A DNA stretch of 64,000 nt. Origin: Austropuccinia psidii. Taxonomy: Eukaryota; Basidiomycota; Pucciniomycetes; Pucciniales; Sphaerophragmiaceae. The notes below the pieces were generated by a model that worked only from the letters and a program-made list of their open reading frames with translations, made no database searches and was not told the DNA's origin. The position numbers and the translations under genes are program-made. The stretch covers positions 41,845,359-41,909,358 of the forward strand of contig JALGQZ010000009.1 in the NCBI GenBank assembly GCA_023105745.1. The letters run 5' to 3'. Below are positions 48,831 to 61,876 of this stretch, in pieces (position 1 is the stretch's first letter; the number at the start of each line of letters is the position of its first letter).

Positions 48831-50130
48831 AAAAAGAGAGTTATTATTCATATATGTATAAATGTTGTGATTATTTTTAAGTCCATCTTGTCCTTATTTT
48901 CAACCAATTGATGGATATTTGAATTTAATTCTGTTCCATAGAGTAAATTTGGCCACCTTTGATAGGAATAAATACAAAATGAATATAAAATAATCCAAAT
49001 TTAGTGTCTTTTTATACTATGGTCAGCAAGATTAACAGAAAAGATTTCTCCCAATACAGGCACTCGCATAGAATCTGAGGCTCTAGATTAGTTAAAAACA
49101 GAACTTCTGAAAGCCTTGAGCTCAGCTAATATTATTTCTCAAGATTTGAACCTTATTTACTATGGGAGATACTGGAAAATAATTCCTCAATTTTCCATTT
49201 ATATGAGTGCCAAGACATAGAATTTCTTGTTCCCCAGTTGTATTTCAAAGGAAATGAATTTCTGATAAATGGGCCTTAACAGTTTCAATATGTAACTGCG
49301 ATAGGCTCTATGATCTACTTCTGGACCAGAAAAGACCAAAATTAAAGCTAATATACCATGATTATAAAATTTATGAACATATTAAATTTCTTGTACAATA
49401 AGAAGATTTTTGAGATTGAGGTTAGTTATGTACATTAATTCAAAATTTACAAGCACATAATCACAATGACACTGCCCCAATGGACTATGCGTGAATGTCA
49501 TACAGGTTAAAATTCATAGTAGATTTTCTGGGAGTTTTTATCAGAAAATTCCATTATTGAGTGCTTGTACCATGCCTCAAAGAATATATTTGGATACATC
49601 TACAAGAGACCTGGTGTTTATATCCTGTGAAGAATAAATACATTTTTGTTTCACTAACTTACATTTTCTCCTTTTCAATAAATAAATCAGATGTTTTTTA
49701 TTATTTTTAGATTTTCTCAGTCTCATTTTTACCTTATGAATCAACATTCCATGGTTTAATTTACTTGTTAAGGATTTACTGTGATTATTTTTTTCAGATT
49801 TTCCTTCTGAATATATGATAGACGAAATTATTTGATATCTGAAGCAAAACCTCTTCGATTCATTTCAGCAATTTTAAAATTTTAAAACAAGTTTCAAAAC
49901 CAATATTTTTCCTCATTTCACAAGAAATTTTAAAACCAACATCCTTTTTTCATTTAATAATTTCTTTTTAAAACAATATTATTTTCCTTTCACAGTTAAT
50001 TTTTTATTTTTTAACTTCTCTTTGGTCCGAAATGTAGAATATTTGTGGAAATTTTTATCCTAAAATTTATTTTCCATTTCTTTCTCTTGTAAATTACTCA
50101 TTTTTTTTTACACATATGCTTTTTTATAGT
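48831..50130. other. AT-rich stretch, no gene seen
   Basis: No supportable gene or repeat. Confidence 0.5.
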
Positions 50131-51802
50131 TGTGCGATCCATAAAGGTAATTTGACTTACTAAAAGATCTCAAAATATAATATAAAAATAAAAAATCATA
50201 ACTGAGATAAAATTATAATTTTTATTCATTATTTTGTGAAATAAAATGAAAATAAATCTTACAATTAAATTATAATAGTGAGTTTGGTTTATAAATCTTA
50301 TGAAAATTACTTAATAATTACAAAGTTTTATTCCTAAAATTTTGGGCATGAATATGAGGAAAATTGAGAGAAAGAATAAAACACGTGGAAATTGGATATT
50401 TTGGTGAAATATATTAATAAATGGAAATATAACTTTTTATTAAGTGAATGAAAATTAAGTTCTTTTATCACCATTTGATTCCTCATGATAAATTACTTTG
50501 GGTAATCTCTGTGTGAGAAGTTTGTACCTAAATTATTTTAAGTTCCAAAGTGAAAAAATAGAATTTCACTGAGAATTTTTCAATGCAATTTATAAATAAT
50601 GTATATCAAACCCCTTTTGTGTTCAAAATCAATTTTTCTGTTAAAATTGATGTGTGTGGGGTTTAGCTGTTAATTCATGAGAAATTTATTAATAAAGTTT
50701 TGTAAGGAAATTTTTCAAATTGATTAAATATTTAAGTTCTTGAGTATAATGCATTATGAGGAATTGAACGAATAACAAATTGGGAGGCTTAAGTTTTGAG
50801 GCAAAAGGAAACTTGGCCCTAAGGGCTCCAGACTCCCCCAAATTCCTTTCTGAAAGGCCTGATATTTCAGAATAAATTCAAAATATCATTAAATTTTTTC
50901 TGGTATTGAATCACAGGTTCTGTGACTCAATTGATAAGGCTATCATACCAACCAGTGCAGTTTTAGCTGCATTCAAGAGGATGAAACAACCCTTAATTTA
51001 GAAAATCCCTCACCAAAAAAGCTTCAACTTCTTTAAAGGGTCTTTAAACAAATTATCAAAGGCTTTGGAAGATCTTGACCAAGTATTAATATAGTAATGG
51101 ATGACTTGTATGACTAAAATGTCTAAATAATTCCGTTTTTGCCCCAAAATAGGGGTTATTTATGGAATAACTGGCTTTTCTTTTTCTAATAATTTCCTCA
51201 CAGATTGTTAGAGAAAATTTTCCTTTTGGGGGGAGGAAAAAGGTGGCTAAAAAGAGTTTCTTCTTTTCCCCATCTTTTCCTTTTATTAATAGTTGAATAA
51301 CCTTTAAATCATAAATTCAATATTCCAACCAACCATCATAATGATGTGAAGAAAATTGAAATAGCTTTAACCTTTATACTCTCCAAGAATTTAATTAAAG
51401 CAGATTTCATCACTTCAAACTTTTTTACTTTGTTTACAAATTCACTCTGGTCACTTTTGAAAATTTCTTTTTCTTAGAATATCAGATCCTTGATACTTTA
51501 ATTGAGTAATTTCTTGCAGTTCTTTTCTCAATAAACTTAAAAAAGATTATACTTGTAAAAAGTCGTTGGTAGCTTCAAATATTCCATTTGGAGTATTTTT
51601 GGATCAATATTTCTTGTTGGTAAAACAATAAATCTTCATAATATTATTTCTCTGAAGCTCAAAAATTATAAGTAACCAATTTAGGCATGTTTTATCCTTA
51701 TATTCATTTTGTTATTATTTTTGAAAATCTTTACCTTATTAAAATTTTGAGTAAATTAAGACTACTTCATTTTGAATCAAAGCTTCATATCCACACCTTG
51801 AA
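50131..51802 (+). repeat. LTR-B copy 3 (diverged)
   Basis: Starts TGTGCGATCC and ends CATATCCACACCTTGAA (the usual CTTACA is eroded). Conserved landmarks are AGACTCCCCCAAATTCC near 50830, the dyad at 50904-50932, GGTGGCTAAAAAGAGTTTCTTC near 51250 (TATA lost) and CAATAAATCTTCATAATATTA near 51626. No matching target duplication is seen. Confidence 0.75.
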
Positions 51803-52516
51803 ATTTGAAATTATCCAGTGTTGAGTTTTTGACCATGAATCTGTATGAATATGTAGAGAAACAACACAAATATCTTTAATGTGGAATGCAATAATTTTGT
51901 ATTTATCCATTGCAGTGACTAACAATTTCTTCAACTTAACAGTGTCTGATAAATTATATAAATCAAATCTTCAAGGGAATTTTAAGGATCAGCACAAGTC
52001 CAGTTACTGAATTATGATAAATACTAATTATTTTGAACAATTTTATTCTTTTTTTAAAGAAAGTTTTCTTTTCAGATTTATTGATTTATCTGATGAAATT
52101 AAAAAAGAGACTTCAGAAAAAACCTCTATAAAAAAGTCTCAAAAACTAGGTAAAAGTTCTTATGTGGAATCAAAAAAGCTGATCTGTTACCAATTTATTT
52201 TGAGACTTGAGTTCAATTATTGAAAATTCTTTGATATTATTTTATCAAATATAAATAGGAGTTATATTCTGATCTAGGTAAGGATTATAATATTTTTTGA
52301 GCTGGCAGACCCCAGTAGAAAAAATTCTTGCCTATATCTGAGTTAATCATCACTCTGGTAACCAGTCACTAATTGTATGGGTCATTTACATTGAAGGTAA
52401 AGGCAAATTCTGAGATTTCCATTAAATGGGCTTACCAACTAAAATTAACATGTTTTCAAACCACATTATTAATTAATGATACATTTTGTAACAGAATTGA
52501 ATCACATTTATGGAGG
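51803..52516. other. Short AT-rich spacer between LTRs
   Basis: No gene supported. The open frame at 52014-52223 is Lys/Phe/Ser-rich and unrecognised. A purine run (TGGAGGAAA) precedes the next LTR, but the matching AAATG pentamers there argue that it is chance and not a polypurine tract. Confidence 0.45.
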
Positions 52517-52521
52517 AAATG

Positions 52522-54347
52522 TGTGAGCCTTAGAGATATTTTCATATACCCAAAAGACCACAAAAGATAAATTAAGATACAATTATAAATAAAAGAAATT
52601 TATTTATATTATAAAAATAAAAATTGAAATATAAATACAAATTTATATTTAAAAATCAAAATTCAATTATAATTTAAAAAAAAATTACAATAAAATTTAA
52701 AATTATGAAATTATATTTTTACTTGTAAAAATTAAGTAAAAATGAATTTTTAATAAAAATTGTGAAATTAAAATATTTTTGGTAAAAAGTTATATAAAAT
52801 ATATTCTAACTTTTTTATCCAATAAATAAACAGAAAGAAATTATCACACCATTGGATTCCTCATAAAAAATAAAGTGGGGTCACCTCTGGATGAAATTTC
52901 TGTAACTCAACTCTAAATAAGCTTAAATTAAGTTTTTAGTATTTTCAATACAAAAATTGAGAATCCTCAAAACTTCAATTTAATTCACACCACAAGTGGT
53001 GTTAACCATCAATTTTTGTGTTAAAATTGAGTTGTTGTGTTTAGTTTAGAAGTTATGAGGAATTGAAGTATTTTCAATTGAATTCAATTGAAAGGTCAAA
53101 ATGTGGGCATGTATTACATAAGTGAACTTTGATTTACATATGAGGTATCAATTATTACTGTATTGTACTGTACAATTAAATTGAATTACATATGTAAATT
53201 ATAAGTATAATACATGATGAGGAATTAAAGGAAAAATAAATTGGAAAGATTAAGATTGGGGGGGAAAGGAACTTTAGTTGTAAGGGGGAGCCAGACCCCC
53301 AAAATCCTTGCTGACTGGCATGGGATGTCAAAATCCACGCAAACGTTCATTACTTTTGGCCTGGAATTGAGTCACAGGGTCTGTGACTCAATTGATGATG
53401 AGGTTTTGATACCAACCAGGGTGGTTTTAACTGCTGCCAAGAGGGTAAAACTACCCTTAAGTTAAAACAATGTTAGTAAAAACAGTTTTAACTGGTTTCT
53501 ACGCCTCTTACACACATTCTGACGTGTTTTGAAGGCTCTAGACCAGGTATTGCTATAGTAATGGCTGAATTAACGGTCTAAAATGGCTAAAAATGGCTTA
53601 AACCAGCCCTTTTTTGGTCTAAACCAGGGTTCAATGATGCCATAATTGGCTCTTCTGTTGTAAGACTGTTTTTAACGACTGACAAGAGTAAATTTTACTT
53701 TTGGAGTAAGAAAATTGATGGCTATAAAAGCATTTCTTCTTTGCCCCACTTTTCTCTTCATGTTAGAATCTTTTCCTTTTATAATTAGTTTAAACACTGT
53801 TAAACCAATCAATAAAAGATTCCAAACACCTTTTTTAAATCATTTTAAACCTTTTAACTACGTGAAAAAATCATTCTAATCATTTTTTGTAACTCTTATA
53901 ATCATTTTTACCCCTGAACCACCCCAAAAGTGAATTAAAGCATCTTTCATCACTGTTAACTTTGTCACTTTGATTCCAAATTCACTCTGGTCACTTTTGG
54001 GCATGTTTTCTCTTTAAAATTCTTCTTAAAGACTTTTTGTCTTTAAGTAATTGCTTGCAGTTCTTTGCTCAATTAATTCCAATTAAATTTTCTCTTGAAG
54101 AAATTTCTTTTGTAGCCTTAAAATATCTCTTGTAGAGTATTTTTGGAAAAAGTTTTATTGTTGGTAAAACAATAAATCTTTATAATATTATTGTTTTATA
54201 CTAATAAAGTTATAAACAATAAAATTGCTGTGTTTTCTCTTAAAAATAATATTTCTTACCATTTTTAATTGATTTTTACCTTATACAAATTTTGAGGACA
54301 GGAAAAGTACTTGATGTTTAATCAAAGTTTCATATCCACACCTTACA
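52522..54347 (+). repeat. LTR-B copy 2, probably solo, with 5-bp target duplication
   Basis: 1826 bp, TGTGAGCCTTAG to CACACCTTACA, the best-preserved partner of the 930-2683 copy. AAATG stands directly outside both ends (52517-52521 and 54348-54352). The intact dyad is at 53365-53393 and TATAAAAG at 53723-53730. The bases after the LTR (TGGCACCAATT) could alternatively be a primer binding site, since the sequence after copy 1 is similar; in that case this would be a 5' LTR with its body lost. Confidence 0.82.
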
Positions 54348-54352
54348 AAATG

Positions 54353-57300
54353 GCACCAATTCAAACTAAAGGAGTACTTGATGAATGGTGGTTGTTCAGA
54401 AAAATTGAGAAAATTTCTTGGATGGCTTTCTCTCTAGACCCCAAACCAATAGAGATCATGAGGAAGAATATTAAAATCTGAGTTAGATATGTTCAGGATT
54501 GCTCTATGATATAGTACAAAAAATGTTAAGACCATAAGTGTGGCTTAAAATAAGTAATTATAAAAATATTAAAAGGGATCTACTATAATAATGAAGTGGT
54601 TATTAATCTACTGAAATCCCCCTTTTCCCTAATTATCAACTAGGTTAGTATGATAAATGCCTCAATAGCTTATGTTTTGGCTCTATCTAGTTAATTATAA
54701 GAGTTATTCTGTTTGGGACAGCTTTAGTGTGTAAGAGTTCCAATAAAAAACAAGATGTTTCTTCATTTTGGTGAGGAGAAGACCTCTTTTAATCTTGCTA
54801 CAAGGCAGTGTGAGGTTATCCAACTTTGAAAGCGACCAGAGAGTGAAACAATTAACTTCTTCATCTCACCTGTGGTATTACAATCTCAATACAGCCCTGA
54901 ACTGAGCTGAAATGGGGTTTCAGAACCATAATTTGGCATTTTTACCCCATACAAGATGAAATTTTCTTCAACATACCACCTAGACCTGCTATAGTGCTTC
55001 TGATGCATACAAAACTTTACAAAAAATGGGTGGTTAGCTCTTGAATGGTCAATTAATGAGTCATAAAAGTATAAACAAAATTTGAATAGCTTTTACATCT
55101 CATAATAAGTCAATTTTATAGGAGAGTATCCCACAGTATCATCCTTTAAAGGAATTTATGGGAATCTATTATCAAGACTATGAGTAATTAATGGATAAAG
55201 ATCCTTTTGGAAGATTTTACACCTCAGAATTGGGTTAATTGTATGGGATAGTATCACCTGATACCACTTGGTGTGGTATTATAGCCTTAAATCCTTGAAA
55301 TATTGTTCACTTTAAAGATAAAGAGCTCAAAGGGGCCTTAGATTGTAGCCACAAGTGATCTTCACAAGATGTTTGAAAGTTTGACTCACTTTGGCTTAAA
55401 TATTTCAAAGCTATACAAACCTAAAGTATTTTTTTACTTTCTTAAAATTATTACTTTTCTTGTTTCAAGAGAAAAGTGCTCAGAACCTTTGATACATCTT
55501 GAAGATAAAGGGAGAAGGAATTTTTCTTTGCCCCTTAAGTAACCCTTCCATCACATATTCTACTTAAGGGGTCTCTCATATAAGCTTTAGAAGCTAGAGG
55601 GAAGGTTAAGAATAATTTAATTTTCTTTATTTACTCAGAGAGTAATGGCATAGTATCTTTTAATAGAATTATGATAAAGTATTGAATCTATTACCATTGG
55701 ACACCCCTCTTTTGAAGATTAAATGAAAGAACCTGCATGATGGGTCTGTTATCAAACCTAAAGTTTTCTGATGAGATGTAAAGACTAAGGCTTAGACTCA
55801 GTAAGGTTTGAAAACTTAATAAAATAGTCAATTTTTTTTGGTCTCTGATGATAATAATGTTTTATAAAAGGGGGAAATTTACTCTTTTAGATGGTCTCAT
55901 TTAAGTGCTGTATTATTACGATAATTACTATGATGTGTTTGACCTCATTTTTCTTGAATCTGGTTAAATAAAATCAAAATATGTGTGTTCCACTCTTCTG
56001 ATGAAGTATAAAATTTTATATTTTTGGTGTCATGCTTTTTCTTGGCTTTTGAGCCAAAGGCTGGAAAAAGCTACTACAATAAGTCAAAAATGGATTAACC
56101 ATGAGCTGCTATTTCTGAAGACTAGGAAAATATAATACCACAATTTCTTAACAAATGTCTCTTTGAGATGCATGATTGTATGTATATTGTTTTAGATAAC
56201 AATGGAGGAGCTACTAGATGGTAGGAATGATTTTCACTAATTTTCTTTTTTGATTTTTTGAGTTTAATTTTTTGGCTTTTTTCATTCATCCATTTTCATT
56301 GAAAAAGCCTACCCAGATAATTGCACATTGTAATTTTAGAAATAGAAATTTTAAAAAACATATTAATAAATATTTGTAGCATTTGATATGATGCAGAAGC
56401 AGTAAAATGGCCATAAATTAAAAAATTTACCAAAAGCCTTTTTCCCTTTAATTTCTTTCTGATTTTACTCAATATAAATACGTAGAAAAAATTTGGGAAC
56501 CTGTATCCTTTCTTTGGAAAAGAAATTGTCTGAATAATTGTTTCAGAGAGCTATACTAAATTATTGGTTATTATTCTTCTGTTATGACTGTTTTATCATT
56601 TTATTGTATTTGAACAACATGTATCAAATATTACAGGCCTCATCAGTTTGCTTACCATGCCGTCAGTATTATCGTCAAAAATTTTGCTTGCCTATATGGA
56701 TCAACTAAAAAACAGAGATTACACTTTACTTGATTATTTCCTTGAATTCAATCAGGTCTCCCTAGAGGAGAGAAATAATGAGCTAACCGCAGCCACCAAT
56801 TAAGTCCAAGGCATAAGCCCTTTTCTTGAAATACCCTTGAGCCAAGATTTGACATTAATGGATCATTAAATCTCTTGCTTTCATATATTAAAATTGAAAT
56901 TTCTATCATACAACTGGGAGAAAATCCAATTCAAAATTGGCTTCATTTTGTATTAGTCAAGCTTAGACACATACTATATATGAGGGGATTTGAAATTTAT
57001 TGAATAATCCTGATTTGAGCGGGGTTTCCAAGAGGAACTTATTAATATATTATCAGATATCTGACCATCAGGAAAGTCAGATGATCTTTTTTTATTCATT
57101 TTAAATCAAAAGAATTCTTGATTTTAAAAAGGGGACAAGATAATTTTGAAAGTTCTGGGAGATATTCTGTCACAAATTTGGAGATCAACTAAGCAGAATA
57201 ATTTATATTCCCCCATTGAATTCTTCAACAAGAATCATCCTCAAAAAAACTGCCTGTAAGTATTCCAGTGACTTGGTGAAACCATTTCCTTTAGCGGATT

Positions 57301-57440
57301 TGAAAAACTCCTCATCTCAAAACATACCTTCAAATGTAAACCAAAAACCTTGAATATGTAAAACATCATCTCAGTCAGAAGGCTTGGAGTTCCATGGAGT
57401 TCAGACCCATCCATGTTATTATTGAATATATGTGTGATGT
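54353..57440. other. AT-rich stretch, no gene seen
   Basis: No supportable gene. The section 54850-55300 is somewhat less AT-rich and repeats words such as GTGGTATTA and AGTATC; it includes the small dyad ATACCACTTGGTGTGGTAT near 55261. It may be an old repeat. Confidence 0.45.
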
Positions 57441-57445
57441 ATTCC

Positions 57446-59151
57446 TGTAAATTTTAAACAAATTATTTTAAGATGCCAAAAAGCCCACAAATCCAAAGTC
57501 AAATGTGAGAAAATCAATCATTCCTTAAAAAATAATTTCAAATAAATAATGAAATGATAACTACAAATTATCAAATTGAAAGAAAAAAATTTGGAAAAAA
57601 AATTCAAAATAAAATTTTTTATTTTTCTTAGAAAATTCAAATTAAAAGAAAAAAATTTAAAGATTTGATTTTTCTTTTTTCAAAGCAAATTATGTATGAA
57701 ATTTTATAGGTTTTTTTTATTAAAGAAATATTAGTGGACTTCACATGCAAAAATACCTTGGGTAATCTGGTATAAAAATTCTGTAACTTAACTTAAAATA
57801 AGCTTGGAGTCAGTTCTGAGGATTTACAGCATGAAACTCTGAAAATAATCAAACTTTGATTTAATTCAGACCACATTTGGTGCTAACTACAATTCCTTTT
57901 GTCAAAATGTTGGTGTGGTGTGTAGTTCAAAATTTATGAGGGAGTAAAGTATTGTCCCAAAGTCTGTAAAAATATGCACATGTAGTAGATAAGCTCAATT
58001 TAATTTTCATATTAGGAATTGACACTTACAGTTGTTTGGTGTAAAGTTTCAATTGAGTTGAATATGTTAATCTGAGTATCATACATGTTGGAGGAAATAA
58101 AGAATTATTGGACAGATTGAATTTTGAGGGGGAGAAGGAATCCTGGCTCATAGAGTGCAATAATCCACCAATATTCTTGACTCTCTGTGTGTAATGGAAA
58201 AAGTAAAACACAAACTCACCATTTTTGGTTTGGGTATAGCTCACAGATCCTGTGACATAATTTACAGTTTGGTTTTGTAACTAACCAGGGAATATTTTTT
58301 TAACTCTTTCCAAGTGGGTGAACATAACCTTGATTTAAAACAACCCCCCAGAAATGTTCAGCTGTTTTAAGGGTATTTAAGAACATTTTGTTTTATTTTG
58401 AAGGGCTGGTTTAAAATCCTAAAATGAGTAAAACTCACCCTTTGTTGGTCTGGCCCATGTTAAATAATGCCATAATTGGTTTTTGTATTTTTAATATGTT
58501 TCTCATGACTGGTAAAACATCTTTTAGTTTTTGAGGAAGAAAATTTGAGGATGTAAAAGAATTTCTTCTTTGACCCATTTTTTATTTTCATATGAGAATA
58601 TTTTTACTTTGCTAATTATTTTCATTAAACTTAAAGCAATCAACAAAAGATTTTTACACAACTCTTTAAGTATTTGAAACCCTTTAACTATGTGAGAGAG
58701 TTCTTATAAGCACTTTTTTTTGTAACTCTTATAGTCATTTTTACCCTTGAACCACCCCAAAAGTGAATTATAGATCTTCCATAACTATAAAGTTTGTCAC
58801 CAAGTTTATATAGGCACTCTAGTCCTTCTTGTATGTTGTTGATCTTTAAAAAAAAATTCAGAAACTCTGCTCTCATATTACTTAATTCAGTCCCTTTCTC
58901 AATTAATTCAAAAGAATTATTCTTTTAGAAATTCTGCTGTAGTCTTCAAAATCTTTTGTATAACATGTTTGGTAAAACACAAACTTTTTACAAAATTATT
59001 TTTTTATACTAAAAAAGTTAAAAACAATAGCTTTAGTGTATTTTGCATTTAAAACTCTTAAAATAACCATTTTTCAATAACCTTAACCTTCTACAAACTT
59101 GGAGGACAGGGAACTTGTTTTCCAATCAAAGCTTCATATCCATACCTTACA
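57446..59151 (+). repeat. LTR-B copy 4 (diverged), near-match target duplication
   Basis: 1706 bp, TGTAAATTTTAAAC to CATATCCATACCTTACA. Collinear landmarks are AAAAAGCCCACAAATCC, CTGTAACTTAACTTAAAATA, GAGGGGGAGAAGGAATCC, the residual dyad at 58241-58255, GGATGTAAAAGAATTTC and CTTGGAGGACAGGGAAC. Flanking pentamers are ATTCC and ATTCG, a probable eroded duplication, so this is likely an old solo LTR. Confidence 0.75.
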
Positions 59152-59156
59152 ATTCG

Positions 59157-61163
59157 AATCACAATCAACCACCAGACATTTTGTCTTAACATATTACCAT
59201 GTTCTACTCAACCAATTAATACATTATGCCTATGCCATTCTGGATATATGGTGGATGACATGTGAGGTGGCTCATGAAAAACTGAAGAAATATCAGGAGA
59301 GGGAAATGGACACTATCAACTCTTTGGTGGCCTGACTATTAAACCCAAGGTATTGAGAAGGAATTTTTTGAGAACCATCAGTACCTCTGTATCAAGCCCA
59401 GGTAGACATTGAATTCCTATCTCAACAATACTCATCCATGCTCTCACACACTAAAGCAATCCAATAGAAAGAATCACATACACAGTGAACCTCCTGACGT
59501 TAGTGACAGTGAACAACACAATCCATTAAGGCATCTTCATGAGCCATGAGTTGAGGTGAACTTGTTAAAGTCTAACGCTAACAATGATGAATTGATATCG
59601 TATTTGCAAAGTCAGTATCCAATTGCTAAAGGAAAACATGTCATCACTTATTAGAAGGTCCGACTCTTCCATAGCCAGATGGCTCTGTGAACCGATAGTG
59701 ACTAATCTTTTTAGAAGCAAATCATTATGCGTAGTTTTCCAAACCTGGGTGAAATTACCTTGAAATGTTTGAGGATTTCTGCATCCTCTCCCAGTTTGAA
59801 AGGGTCTTCTCACACGGAGGACGATTCAAGCAGCGGAGTGCTCACCTCATATGATTAAAGGAATGGCTCAATGGCGAGACCCTTCCTTCTTAGTCTATGT
59901 TCTTTTTCAATTCTTTGCTATTGTCTCCCCGAAAAGAAGTCACATGATTGCGCATGACTTCTGCTTTAGTGCTGATTGTAATTAGTCTGACTTCTAATTG
60001 AGTAGATAAGAGCTTAGCGTAAAGACTGATGCTAATTATTGAAATAGTCAATCCGATATTCATCAAGTACCAAGCCTTTAATGGGCAACAGGAGTACGGA
60101 CTAAGCGACATTGCATCATAATGGGTGCACTGAGTACTGCTTTGCTAACATCGCTGTATGGTGCTGGAGGGTATTGAGTCATGTTCGCAACTTCGCATGC
60201 TTCCCTGACATCCGAATCGGTCTACATGAGCAGGCGTTGGCTCGGTTTGTGTTCCAATCGCTCAAGGGATTTGGCCAGTTTCATGTATTAATTGAATAGC
60301 GAGCCATGGCTCATGCCCTCCAGCTCATACGAACATCTCTATCCGGTCTGTTGATGATTGGATTCCTGCGGCGTGGGCACGATGCTTGACGGCTCCTGTG
60401 CTACAGCCTAGCACTGTGACGTTATCAGAGAGCACCCATACGGCCCTGGGATGTCCTTCTCCCCACCCCCGTGCCGGCCAACGTAGCCACGGCCCACGAG
60501 ACGGGAAGCTCATGGCAGGTGGCGGCCAGGAGACTGGGGTCCCTGGCAGTCCGGCGTACAGTATGGCGTGGGCAGCACATAGACACTTCCGCCCGGAGGA
60601 GCTTAGCTCAAGCTTGCTCTCTTCCGACATACAGTAAAACAGAGGGCCGTGGCTTGCGGCTGGGTAAAAGCAACGCCTTTGGAAGCAGCACATTGAGGGC
60701 CAAAGCCGTGAGGATATCTGAATTACGCATCTCGATGTTCCCCTTGGGATTCGCTCAGATGACTTCTACAAAGAGTCGTCGTTAGGTCCCCGTCTTTGGA
60801 CAGCAGCAACTGAGTCAGTATCCTTCTAGCTTTGGCTGGATTTGATACTGTCCCGTGATGCCGTATTATGCGGTACAGCACCTTGACTTAGAAGGACCCT
60901 ATCATTCTGGCTTGCGTGATGGTGGCCAACCTATAGGCGAAATTTTGAAAAGGCGTTTTCTCCAGCTTATAGCTCAGTCTCGTTGCTAGCCAAACAAGCC
61001 AAAGCAAATACTCTAGTTTTTTTACGAAAAAATACTTGTAAGGATTTTGAGTACAGTCTAGCTCAATTGTTATAAACCATAGTTGAATCGCCATTGGTAT
61101 GTACCTGTCTCCTTCAGTGCGATCAGCCTTTTTTTATTCAACTCAAATCCAATTAAATTAAAA
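59157..61163. other. Less AT-rich stretch with a GC-rich island, no gene assigned
   Basis: Composition rises from about 59.4 kb and becomes strongly GC-rich at about 60.38-60.70 kb. Open frames occur on both strands: minus 60325-60693, plus 60386-60637 and 60471-60785. They overlap in the same high-GC segment and none shows a recognisable domain, so I do not call a gene. A minus-strand frame at 59890-60111 has a hydrophobic stretch (LTISIISISLYAKLL) and could encode a small membrane protein; the support is weak. Multi-exon genes may be hidden here. Confidence 0.4.
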
Positions 61164-61876
61164 ATGAACTTTTACAATTGCTTAATCTTTTCTTTCTTGA
61201 GTTCAATTTGCGTCGGTTCTGAATATCACATCAAGCAAACTCCACATCTACAGAAGAGAGCGATTCCGCCTGCCTTATTTCGAGCTTGTCATGGAGGAAA
61301 AATTTCACGCCTATGTTACCCAATGCTGGATCTAGCTTGGAAAAACGGCCAGCTTCGATTTATCAATGGATCTAGTACGCAGATTCCTGCGAACCCCGGT
61401 AAATGCTCATTAACTTTCTGGACGTAAGCCTTATGTTTCTTGAAGTTCATATTCGAAAATATTTTGAAATTTCAATCTCATGAAAGAGCTGATAAGTCTC
61501 TTCTTTGCTTGAATTTAGGGAGGAAAAAAGATCTGTCCAAATTGATAGCGTTGCACAATACAAGGCTGCGCTTGAGGTAAAATGAATACAGTTCATTAAT
61601 TGCTCTCAGACTTTTGAGAAACCCACAGCGATGTCCAAACTGATTTTTAAACGCTTTCGTCGTCACCAAAGCTTGTCGACGAATATTGCGATAAGGTTGG
61701 TTTGAGTCTCCCAGATCCCATTGGTGATTATTCAGGTTTTTCTGCAACGTTCGTTGGCCGCTTAGTGCGTGATATTTTTATTAGTTACACCTTTGTTTCT
61801 GGATCAACTTGACTCATGTTTTTTTGTGCTTTCTCAGAACGGAGAATACGTCGTATTGTATTTTCAAGCCCATTAA
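61164..61876 (+). CDS. Candidate small secreted cysteine-containing protein
   Basis: Not recognised. The ATG at 61164 gives a classical signal peptide (hydrophobic LIFSFLSSICVGS, residues 7-19) and then a Lys-Arg pair at 31-32 (HLQKR), a possible Kex2 cleavage site. Cys residues at 42, 51 and 81 lie in the mature part. Exon 1 (61164-61423) ends at the donor GTAAGC; a CTGAT branch and TTTAG acceptor give intron 1 (61424-61518) and exon 2 from 61519 (EEKRSVQIDSVAQYKAALE). From there exon 2 can end at TGA 61583-61585 (108 residues), or be spliced from GTAAAA at 61577 to the CTCAG at 61833-61837 for a short last exon (NGEYVVLYFQAH, stop at 61874-61876; 118 residues). Both are in frame; I slightly favour the second. 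Size and layout are typical of rust secreted proteins; any effector role is inference. Confidence 0.55.
61424..61518 (+). other. Intron 1 of the secreted-protein candidate (95 bp)
   Basis: GTAAGC donor, CTGAT branch site at 61499-61503 and GAATTTAG acceptor 15 bases later. It is phase 2 and rebuilds a Thr codon. Confidence 0.65.

Noticed and set aside
54348..54358. TGGCACCAATT as a primer binding site
   Set aside because: Not fully excluded, but the perfect AAATG pentamers on both sides of the LTR fit a solo LTR better, and no gag-like sequence follows.
60325..60785. Several open frames of 83-122 residues on both strands
   Set aside because: High GC removes chance stops. The frames overlap on opposite strands, with no recognisable domain and no plausible start context.
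61577..61609. Splice from 61577 to the CTCAG at 61609, which opens a further frame
   Set aside because: It would need a 33-bp intron, shorter than fungal spliceosomal introns normally allow.
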